Assembly: GCF_014287815.1 (NCBI RefSeq)
Contig: NZ_JACOOQ010000017.1
Span: forward strand, 1-64,000
Reading direction: 5' to 3'
DNA from: Clostridium lentum
GTDB taxonomy: Bacteria; Bacillota; Clostridia; Clostridiales; Clostridiaceae
DNA: 64,000 nt
In this document: one piece after another, positions 55,075 through 62,524 of the stretch
Position numbering within the stretch: position 1 is the first letter of the stretch
How the letters are laid out: each line of letters begins with the position of its first letter
Notes under the pieces: generated by a model
Databases searched by the model: none
What the model was told of the DNA's origin: nothing
The model's input: only the letters and a program-made list of their open reading frames with translations
Position numbers and translations under genes: made by a program

Positions 55075-56211
55075 TTATCTTTCAGTATAAACTTCTTTCC
55101 CTTTGACAAATACCTTCTTTATTGTTATATTTTCATCAAATAACAATAAATCTGCATCATAACCTTCTTTTATAGAACCTTTATAACTATGAACATTACA
55201 GTGTTTTGCTGGATTATATGTAGCCATCTTTACTGCTTCATATAAAGGTATTCCGCAATTTTTATATACATTAGCAACAGCTTTATCAATGGTTAATACT
55301 GAACCAGCTAAGGCTCCATTTTTAAGTCTAGCAGCACCATTTATCACTTCAACATCTTGACCACCTAAAGAATAACAACCATCTCTCATGCAGCAAGCCA
55401 TCATTGAGTCGCTTACTAACATTACTTTATCAGTGCTTTTAACTTTATAAGCTATCTTTAATGCTGGATATGAAATATGAATTCCATCAGCTATTGTTTC
55501 TGTTGTAATATCAGTATCAAATATTGCTCCTACGCATCCTGGCTCTCTATGGTTAAAACCTGTCATTGCATTATATAAATGCGTTGAATGGCTAATTCCC
55601 CAGTTGATTCCTTCTATTACTTCCTCATAAGTAGCTTTTGTGTGTCCTAAGGAGCAAACTATACCTTTAGATGTAGTATACTCTATAAGTTCCTTAGTTC
55701 CTTCAACTTCCGGTGCCAAGGTAAGTGATACAACAGCATCACTACATCCATCAACTACTTTTTCATATGATTCTATGGATGGCTTTAAAAGAAAATTAGG
55801 ATTTTGAGCACCAATGGCTTTGGGACTGATAAATGGTCCTTCTAAATGTGCACCTAAAACATTTGCTCCCTCTGTTCCTTCTTCTTTTAGCTTCTTAATG
55901 ACCTTCATGGCTTTATTAATATCTTCAATTGATACAGTCATTGTTGTTGGTAAAAAAGATGTAGTTCCATGCTCCACTATTACCTTTGCTATAGTATTGA
56001 GAGCTTCTACTGTACCATCCATAGTATCATATCCACCAGCACCATGTATATGTACATCTATAAATCCTGGAGAAAGATATAAACCTTTAGCATCTAAAAC
56101 CTCTCCTTTAAAATCTTCTGTATTTATTTTTTCTATTTTACCATCTTTAATTAATATTGATCCTTCTTCAATTTTATCTTTATATATAATTTTACAATTT
56201 TTAATTATCAT
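55075..56211 (-). CDS. nagA: N-acetylglucosamine-6-phosphate deacetylase
   Basis: 378 aa from ATG 56211 (AAAGGAGTTTTACTA site; the frame opens eight codons earlier). It converts GlcNAc-6-phosphate to glucosamine-6-phosphate and acetate. Metal ligands: His54 and His56 in GFIDVHIHGAGGYDTMDG, Glu in GAHLEGPFISPKAIG, His pair in LGHTKATYEE and STHLYNAMT, and catalytic Asp in LVSDSMMACC. The gene looks intact although its PTS neighbour is broken and only a NagB-like tail remains upstream. Confidence 0.95.
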   Translation of the reverse strand: MIIKNCKIIYKDKIEEGSILIKDGKIEKINTEDFKGEVLDAKGLYLSPGFIDVHIHGAGGYDTMDGTVEALNTIAKVIVEHGTTSFLPTTMTVSIEDINKAMKVIKKLKEEGTEGANVLGAHLEGPFISPKAIGAQNPNFLLKPSIESYEKVVDGCSDAVVSLTLAPEVEGTKELIEYTTSKGIVCSLGHTKATYEEVIEGINWGISHSTHLYNAMTGFNHREPGCVGAIFDTDITTETIADGIHISYPALKIAYKVKSTDKVMLVSDSMMACCMRDGCYSLGGQDVEVINGAARLKNGALAGSVLTIDKAVANVYKNCGIPLYEAVKMATYNPAKHCNVHSYKGSIKEGYDADLLLFDENITIKKVFVKGKEVYTER

Positions 56212-56235
56212 TAGTAAAACTCCTTTAGTTAACAA

Positions 56236-56385
56236 TTATAAGTTTTCTAATGCTTCCTCTATTTCTTTATCTATTATAAGAGTTACATCAAAATGTAATT
56301 TTAACATAGTTGATGGATTATTTGTGGTTATTTTTCTAAAATACCAAACTTTCAAAAAAGAGTCATAATACAATAATGATACTTA
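56236..56385 (-). pseudogene. C-terminal remnant of a NagB-like glucosamine-6-phosphate deaminase/isomerase
   Basis: A stop-bounded frame with no start codon reads KVWYFRKITTNNPSTMLKLH and ends FDVTLIIDKEIEEALENL and a stop. The pattern ITTNNP.T.L.LH..VTLIID matches the final strand of NagB/sugar-isomerase family proteins (family form P.S.LQLH..VT.I.D). The stop is 24 bp before the nagA start, so an intact nagB-nagA-nagE operon probably existed. Upstream DNA to about 56540 gives no clear protein. Confidence 0.6.
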
Positions 56386-56552
56386 TTGCTCTTTTCTCAC
56401 GCTTAACTAGTCTATTTAAATTAATACAGTAGCACCACTTACCAACTTTGAATAACCTACAGAGAATCATTTATGTAAACAAGGTTGTCTATAATGATGA
56501 TATTTTTCATATGCTTAATAATTGTATCTATATCTTGAATAAGTAAATATAT

Positions 56553-56603
56553 CTAAAAAAATGATACCTCATAAATTTTTAAAATTATTTATGAGGTATC
56601 ACT
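56553..56603 (-). terminator. Terminator of mtlA-mtlD
   Basis: GTGATACCTCATAAATAATT / AATTTATGAGGTATCAT stem then TTTTTTT on the minus strand, just after mtlD. Confidence 0.85.
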
Positions 56604-56621
56604 CTTAATATTTATATTAAA

Positions 56622-57782
56622 TTAAGCACTAATTATACTTTTTACTTCATTATAATATTTTTCAACCTTAGACAAAATTTCTTGTTCTTGTGCTAAATTA
56701 GCTACATGAGCTAACGATTCTTTAACACCTTTTTCAGAAATTAGGCTTTGAAGTTCTACACTTTGACTATCTTCTTCATTATTATAATTAAGAGCAGCTC
56801 CAACTCCTAATAATAGATTGTCTATGTCTAAATTAAAACTCTTTGCTGTCATTAGAGGTTTAATTAATCTGTCATTTTCATTTAATTTTCTTAAAGGCTC
56901 TCTTCCAACTCTAGCTACATCATCCTTTAAATATGGATTTTTAAATCTTCCAATTATCTTATCTATATATTTAAAATGCTCTTCTTTATCAAAATTATAT
57001 TTAGCTATAAGTCCTTGTCCACTTTCTATCATGGCCTTTTTAACTAAATCTTGGATAACTTCATCTTTTATGCTTTCATCAACAGTATTATAACCTTTTA
57101 AATATCCAAAATAAGCTGTTATTGCATGTCCAGTATTTAATGTAAATAATTTTCTTTCTATATATGCCATTAAATTATCAGCTAAATTCATTCCATATAT
57201 TTTAGGAATTTCACCTTTAAATGCTTTTTCTTCTACATTCCATTCATAGAAATTTTCCACAACTACATCTAATATATTTTCACTTTTAACTGGTGGTACT
57301 ATTCTATCCACTGAGCAATTAGGGAAACCTACATATTCATTTAAATAAGCTATCTCTTCTTCATTTAAATATTTTTTAACTTCTTCTTCTAATTGTGAAC
57401 TTGCTTTTATTGCATTTTCACAAGCTACTATATTTAAATAACTAGTTACACCTGTTATCTTTCTTAACTTAATTCCATTAGCTATAGTTGATGCTATTCT
57501 TGGCAATACTACAGGACCTACAGCAGTTGTAATTATATCTGATGTTCTAATTTCTTCTAATATTTCATCACTTGTTGATATAACACCACTAATGTTTTCT
57601 ACTTTTTCATCTTTACATTCAACATCCATTATATGAATTGTATAACATTTATCTTCATTAATCTTGCTTATTATCTCTTCGTTAACATCTGCAAATACTA
57701 CATGATATCCTGATTTAGATAATAAAGCTCCTATAAATCCTCTTCCTATGTTTCCAGCTCCAAATTGAATCGCCCTTTTCAT
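56622..57782 (-). CDS. mtlD: Mannitol-1-phosphate 5-dehydrogenase
   Basis: 386 aa from ATG 57782 (GGAGGAAAATAAT; the frame opens five codons earlier). NAD motif AIQFGAGNIGRGFIGALL at the start; VGFPNCSVDRIVPP and the catalytic Lys region NTGHAITAYFGYLKGYNTV follow. Makes fructose-6-phosphate from the mannitol-1-phosphate produced by MtlA. 40 bp downstream of mtlA in the same operon. Confidence 0.95.
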   Translation of the reverse strand: MKRAIQFGAGNIGRGFIGALLSKSGYHVVFADVNEEIISKINEDKCYTIHIMDVECKDEKVENISGVISTSDEILEEIRTSDIITTAVGPVVLPRIASTIANGIKLRKITGVTSYLNIVACENAIKASSQLEEEVKKYLNEEEIAYLNEYVGFPNCSVDRIVPPVKSENILDVVVENFYEWNVEEKAFKGEIPKIYGMNLADNLMAYIERKLFTLNTGHAITAYFGYLKGYNTVDESIKDEVIQDLVKKAMIESGQGLIAKYNFDKEEHFKYIDKIIGRFKNPYLKDDVARVGREPLRKLNENDRLIKPLMTAKSFNLDIDNLLLGVGAALNYNNEEDSQSVELQSLISEKGVKESLAHVANLAQEQEILSKVEKYYNEVKSIISA

Positions 57783-57822
57783 ATTATTTTCCTCCATTTA
57801 CTTTAATAATTTATACAATTAA

Positions 57823-59658
57823 TTATTTATTAAATACTTTTAATATATCATTTACATCATATGTCTTTCTTAACTTTTCTACTAAACCTTCATCTTCTAA
57901 TGACATTGCTATATTAGATAATATAGTTAAATGTTCATCTCCAACACCTGCAATACCCACTACTAAGTAAGCTACTTCATCACCAAATTTAATTCCATTC
58001 GGATATTGAAGTACTGCTATTCCTGATTTCTTTACTTCTTTTTTAGCTTCTCCAACACCATGTGGTATAGCAACTCCCATCCCTATATATGTTGAAACTA
58101 TTTCTTCTCTTTCAAGCATAGCTTGGATATATTCTTCTTTCACATAGCCTTCTTTTGCAAGTATTTCACCTACTCTCTTTATTGCCTCTTCCTTTGAAAC
58201 ACTTTCTAAACCTAAAACTATATTATTTTTATTTAATATTGAAGTTTCTTTTGCTTCTACAATTTCATTAGTTGCTGCTACTTCTTTTGCAACTTTAACA
58301 TTTCCATTTGTTCTTGCTTGTAAACTATTAAATAATTCATCTAACTTTTTATCTTGTAAGAAGTTTTCTATAAATACATGTTCAGCTTGTGTTGAATTCT
58401 TCTTTGCTCTTTCAATTAACTTAACATGACTTACAACTAAATCAGCATCACTTGGTATAGTATCTACTGAAGAATTTGTAACTTCTATATTTAATCCTAA
58501 TTTCTTTATTCTATTTCTAAATTTTGTAGCACCCATTGCACTTGATCCCATTCCAGCATCACATGCAAATACTATTTTATTTATAACATCTCTTTTAATT
58601 ACATCAACATTACTTTCTAAGTTGCTCTCTTCTTTAGTTTCATCTTCCATATTATTTGCTACTTTTTTTACTAAAGGTGCTGCTACTAGGAATGAAACTG
58701 CTGTAGCTGCTAAAATTCCTAAAAGTACTCCTAACATTTCACCTTTTGGTGCTAAAGCTAATATTGCAAATATACTTCCTGGTGATGGTGTTGCAACTAA
58801 ACCTACTTTAAATATTGAAAATACTAATATTCCTGCCGCACTACCTGCTATTGGTGCTAAAAGTAATAATGGATTCATTAATACATATGGGAAATAAATT
58901 TCGTGAATCCCACCTAAAGCATGAATTATTGCTGCTCCTGGTGCTGACTCTTTCATTGCACCTTTACTACACATCCAATATGCTAATAACACTCCAAGTC
59001 CTGGTCCTGGATTTGACTCTAATAAGAACATTATTGATTTACCCATATTTTGAGCTTGTTCGATTCCTATTGGTCCTATAATTCCATGATTGATTGCATT
59101 ATTCAAGAATAAAACTTTTGCTGGTTCTATAAATATTGATACTAAAGGTAATAACCCTTTACTTATTATAAATTCTACTCCACCTTTTAATACCCCTGTC
59201 ATCATAACAACAAATGGTCCTACTGCATAGAATCCCACTATTGCAAGTATCATACCTATTATTCCAACTGAAAAGTTATTAACTAACATTTCAAACCCTG
59301 CTGGTACTTTACCTTCAACTGCTTTATCAAACTTTTTAATAATATATCCACTTAATGGACCCATTATCATAGCACCTATAAACATTGGAATATCAGCTCC
59401 AACAATAACTCCCATTGTTGCTATTGAACCAATTACTCCACCACGAACTCCAGCTACTACTTTACCACCAGTGTATCCAACTAATATTGGTAAAAGATAT
59501 TTTAACATTGGATCAACTAGTCCTGCTAATTTTTCATTTGGAAACCATCCACTAGCAATAAAAAATGCTGTAATAAATCCCCAAGCTATGAATGCTCCTA
59601 TATTAGGCATTACCATACCACTAAGAAACTTTCCAAACTTCTGAATCTTTTCCTTCAT
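57823..59658 (-). CDS. mtlA: Mannitol PTS permease, IICBA fusion
   Basis: 611 aa. IIC membrane domain about 1-335 with FGKFLSGMVMPNIGAFIAWG and GGIHEIYFPYVLMNP; IIB domain about 358-450 with phospho-Cys366 in FACDAGMGSSAMGATKF; IIA domain about 470-611 with phospho-His533 in GVAIPHGVGEAKKEV. All three domains on one chain, as in Escherichia coli, whereas many Firmicutes keep IIA separate as mtlF. Upstream are an inverted repeat and a candidate cre site. ATG after AGGAGGGAAATAA-type site. Confidence 0.95.
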   Translation of the reverse strand: MKEKIQKFGKFLSGMVMPNIGAFIAWGFITAFFIASGWFPNEKLAGLVDPMLKYLLPILVGYTGGKVVAGVRGGVIGSIATMGVIVGADIPMFIGAMIMGPLSGYIIKKFDKAVEGKVPAGFEMLVNNFSVGIIGMILAIVGFYAVGPFVVMMTGVLKGGVEFIISKGLLPLVSIFIEPAKVLFLNNAINHGIIGPIGIEQAQNMGKSIMFLLESNPGPGLGVLLAYWMCSKGAMKESAPGAAIIHALGGIHEIYFPYVLMNPLLLLAPIAGSAAGILVFSIFKVGLVATPSPGSIFAILALAPKGEMLGVLLGILAATAVSFLVAAPLVKKVANNMEDETKEESNLESNVDVIKRDVINKIVFACDAGMGSSAMGATKFRNRIKKLGLNIEVTNSSVDTIPSDADLVVSHVKLIERAKKNSTQAEHVFIENFLQDKKLDELFNSLQARTNGNVKVAKEVAATNEIVEAKETSILNKNNIVLGLESVSKEEAIKRVGEILAKEGYVKEEYIQAMLEREEIVSTYIGMGVAIPHGVGEAKKEVKKSGIAVLQYPNGIKFGDEVAYLVVGIAGVGDEHLTILSNIAMSLEDEGLVEKLRKTYDVNDILKVFNK

Positions 59659-59747
59659 ATTTATTTCCCTCCTAAACTTGATAGCATATTTATCTATAAG
59701 CTGTATTTGAAATTTTAATCTATCGCTTACAAGTTTATTTTATTTTA

Positions 59748-59761
59748 TATATACGTTTACA
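59748..59761 (-). promoter_or_regulatory. Candidate cre site upstream of mtlA
   Basis: TGTAAACGTATATA on the minus strand matches TGTAAACGTTTACA at 12 of 14 bases. It lies about 90 bp before mtlA and downstream of the inverted repeat, a place where CcpA could repress. Inference. Confidence 0.55.
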
Positions 59762-59795
59762 TCAACAAATTGATAATTACAACTTGTCCTTAATA

Positions 59796-59842
59796 TTAGT
59801 GACAAATTATTTTTTTAACAATACCTTATATTTTGTCACTAA
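59796..59842 (-). promoter_or_regulatory. Inverted-repeat operator upstream of mtlA (probable MtlR site)
   Basis: TTAGTGACAAA at 59796-59806 and its exact complement TTTGTCACTAA at 59832-59842, 25 nt apart. The TTGTCA/TGACAA half-sites are like the known operators of MtlR-type PRD activators. An mtlR-like gene lies at 62525. Function inferred. Confidence 0.65.
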
Positions 59843-59872
59843 TAAAGCAATGTTTTTAGTTATAAATTAAAT

Positions 59873-59911
59873 AAAAGGTTAAGCACATATAATAATTATG
59901 CTTAACCTTTT
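59873..59911 (-). terminator. Terminator of glmS
   Basis: AAAAGGTTAAGCA / TGCTTAACCTTTT perfect 13-bp arms, T-rich on both sides, 14 bp after the glmS stop. Confidence 0.85.
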
Positions 59912-59924
59912 ATTTATTATTTTA

Positions 59925-61751
59925 TTATTCAACTGTAACAGATTTTGCTAAGTTTCTTGGTTTATCTATATCGCAACCTTTTTCACTTGCTACATAATAA
60001 GCTATTAATTGCAATTGAACCGCTCCTAAAATAGGTGCTATCATATTAGAAGTTCTAGGAATTCTTAATACTTTATCAAATACTGTTAAATCTAATTCTT
60101 CATCTTCATAAGCAATTGCAATTATTTCAGCTCCTCTAGATTTAACTTCTCTTATGTTGCTAATCATTTTATCTTTTAATTGACTTTGAGTTAATGCTGC
60201 TATAACCTTTGTTCCAGGTTCAATTAATGCAATTGTTCCATGTTTAAGTTCACCACCAGCATATGCTTCAGAATGAACATAAGATATTTCTTTAACTTTT
60301 AATGCACCTTCTATAACTAGTGCATAATCAGCTCCTCTACCTAAGTAGAATAAATCTGTTTCTTCCGCTAATATTTTACTTACTTCAGCAACTTGTGATT
60401 TCATTTCAAGCACCGCTTCAATTTTTTCAGGTAAACTTAATAAAGATTCTTTAAGTTCCTTTTCCACATCTTTATCTAAAATTCCTTTTAAGTCAGCAAA
60501 ATACATTCCAAGTAAATTCATTACTACAACTTGAGTTGTATATGCTTTAGTAGATGCAACAGCAATTTCTGGTCCTGCCATAGTATAAATTACATTATCA
60601 GCTTCTCTTGAAATACTGCTTCCAACAACGTTAGTTACTGCTAAAGTTTTAGCTCCTACTTTCTTAGCATCTCTTAAAACTGCTAAAGTATCAGCTGTTT
60701 CCCCAGATTGACTTAATGTAATTATTAAAGTTTTATTAGTTACTAATGGTTCTCTATATCTAAATTCTGAAGCTATTTCAACTTCAACTGGAATTTTAGC
60801 TAATTTTTCTATGGCTACTTTCCCCATTAATCCAGCATTATAAGCTGTACCACATGCTATTATATAAATTCTATCAATTTCATTTAATTCTTCTAAAGTT
60901 AAATTGAAATCTTCAAATTTAACTTTATCATTTAATAAAACTCTTCCTGTCATTGTATCTCTAATAGCCTTTGGTTGTTCATGAATTTCTTTTAACATAA
61001 ATGAATCATATCCACCTTTTTCAGCTGCATCTTCATTCCATGTTACTTTATAAATTTCTTTTGATATTTTCTCTCCATTTAAATTAAATACTTCTGCACT
61101 ATTTTTAGTTATAACAACAATTTCTTTATCTTCTAAAAGATAGATATCCCTTGTATAATTTAAAACAGCTGGAATATCTGAAGCTATAAATTTTTCATTA
61201 TCTCCAAGCCCAACTATTAAAGGGCTATCTTTTCTTACTGCTACTATTTTATCTGGTTCATTACCACAAATTACTCCTAAAGCATAACTTCCCTCTAATC
61301 TTTCTATAGTTTTAGCTACTGCCTCAAATAAATCACCATTGTAATAGTAATGAATTAAATTTGGTATAACTTCTGTATCTGTAGCTGATTTAAACTCATA
61401 TCCTTTATCTTTTAAGAATTTAGTTAATTCAGCATAATTTTCAATTATACCATTATGAACTACAGTTATATCTCCTTTTGAAGCTTGGTGAGGATGTGAA
61501 TTAATATCTGATGGCTCACCGTGAGTGGCCCATCTAGTATGTCCAATTCCTATTGTTCCTTCAGCAGGATTATTTTCTAATTCTCTTGATAGATTAGCTA
61601 AACGTCCTTTGTGTTTAACTATTTCTACTTCACCATTATTAATTACAGCTATCCCTGCTGAATCATAACCTCTATACTCAAGCTTAGATAATCCTTCTAT
61701 TAAAAAATCTGTTGCATTTTTATTTCCAACATATCCTACTATTCCACACAT
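59925..61751 (-). CDS. glmS: Glutamine-fructose-6-phosphate aminotransferase (isomerizing)
   Basis: 608 aa. Makes glucosamine-6-phosphate for cell-wall synthesis. Cys2 in MCGIVGYVGNKNATDFLIEG is the glutaminase nucleophile; GHTRWATHGEPSDINSHPH is the glutamine loop. Two SIS domains follow with CGTAYNAGLMGKVAIEKL, LSQSGETADTLAVL and GRGADYALVIEGALKVKEIS, and the C-terminal DKPRNLAKSVTVE closes the active site. The glmS ribozyme lies in its leader. Confidence 0.97.
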   Translation of the reverse strand: MCGIVGYVGNKNATDFLIEGLSKLEYRGYDSAGIAVINNGEVEIVKHKGRLANLSRELENNPAEGTIGIGHTRWATHGEPSDINSHPHQASKGDITVVHNGIIENYAELTKFLKDKGYEFKSATDTEVIPNLIHYYYNGDLFEAVAKTIERLEGSYALGVICGNEPDKIVAVRKDSPLIVGLGDNEKFIASDIPAVLNYTRDIYLLEDKEIVVITKNSAEVFNLNGEKISKEIYKVTWNEDAAEKGGYDSFMLKEIHEQPKAIRDTMTGRVLLNDKVKFEDFNLTLEELNEIDRIYIIACGTAYNAGLMGKVAIEKLAKIPVEVEIASEFRYREPLVTNKTLIITLSQSGETADTLAVLRDAKKVGAKTLAVTNVVGSSISREADNVIYTMAGPEIAVASTKAYTTQVVVMNLLGMYFADLKGILDKDVEKELKESLLSLPEKIEAVLEMKSQVAEVSKILAEETDLFYLGRGADYALVIEGALKVKEISYVHSEAYAGGELKHGTIALIEPGTKVIAALTQSQLKDKMISNIREVKSRGAEIIAIAYEDEELDLTVFDKVLRIPRTSNMIAPILGAVQLQLIAYYVASEKGCDIDKPRNLAKSVTVE

Positions 61752-61884
61752 ATTAAAAATCTCCCTTACATTTATAAAAATAATTTTACTTCTTCAAGAC
61801 TCTGTTCTAACATAAATTTAATACAGAGGTATAATGTTCTCAGAAATCAAAAATCTTAAATGAAGGTTGTATACCCAATTGAAT

Positions 61885-62025
61885 TTGTTCTAGAAATCAC
61901 TTTCTAGGTTTGTCAATCTTTAACAGTAGCATACAAGTACTGTGGGGCATCCGCCGAAAATCTCGATATTCCCCAACCTCGTCAACTTAGTAAATGTTTT
62001 AATTTATTTACTAAGTTCTGGCGCT
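61885..62025 (-). ncRNA. glmS self-cleaving ribozyme-riboswitch
   Basis: On the minus strand the 5' cleavage site GCGCC begins at 62024 (after an AATAAAA leader), followed by P2 arms AACTTAGTAAAT / ATTTACTAAGTT, then GACGAGGTTGGGG, ATATCGAGATTTTCGGCGGATG and CCCC core (given here in parts) and P4 arms CCTAGAAA / TTTCTAG. Glucosamine-6-phosphate activates cutting and lowers glmS mRNA. Confidence 0.95.
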
Positions 62026-62200
62026 TTTATTATTTTTTTAAAAATTTTTCTTCTATAATTCTCACCAACTTATTTAAAATTTTATACCTCTCGTTTAAAA
62101 TTATATCATATCAATAATATTTTTGCATTAATATTTTTACATCAAATAAACCATATAATTGTAAATAATCAAATAATTAATAAAAGGAGAATACAATATA

Positions 62201-62458
62201 ATGAATTTATTGCCACTAGGCTCTATAGTAGTTTTAAAAAATGGTTATAAAAAACTTATGATTATTGGTAGAAAACAAATACAACAATCAGAAAATAAAA
62301 TCTGGGATTACTTAGGTGTATTATATCCAGAAGGTTATTTAGGATTAGGATATACATTTTTATTTAATAATACTGATATACAGCAAGTTATTTTTAAAGG
62401 ATATCTAGATTTAGAAGAAGATGCTTTTAAATTAGCTTTAAAAAATTTAAATAAGTAG
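62201..62458 (+). CDS. DUF4176 domain protein
   Basis: 85 aa. NLLPLGSIVVLKNGYKKLMI, WDYLGVLYPEGYLGLGYTFL and FNNTDIQQVIFKGYLD fit DUF4176, a small family often found beside type VII secretion (WXG100) genes and their toxins or immunity genes. No such genes are present here, so it is an orphan copy. Good AAGGAGA site. Between glmS (-) and the mtlR-like gene (+), 66 bp before the latter. Confidence 0.8.
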   Translation: MNLLPLGSIVVLKNGYKKLMIIGRKQIQQSENKIWDYLGVLYPEGYLGLGYTFLFNNTDIQQVIFKGYLDLEEDAFKLALKNLNK

Positions 62459-62524
62459 ATATAATAAACTTAGATAAGAAATATCCTTTATCTAAAAATT
62501 ATAGCTTATTTTAGGAGATATTTA

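Noticed and set aside
56390..56560. Possible further remnants upstream of the NagB-like tail
   Set aside because: Frames such as RLFKVGKWCYCINLNRLVKR have no recognisable match and stops break every reading.
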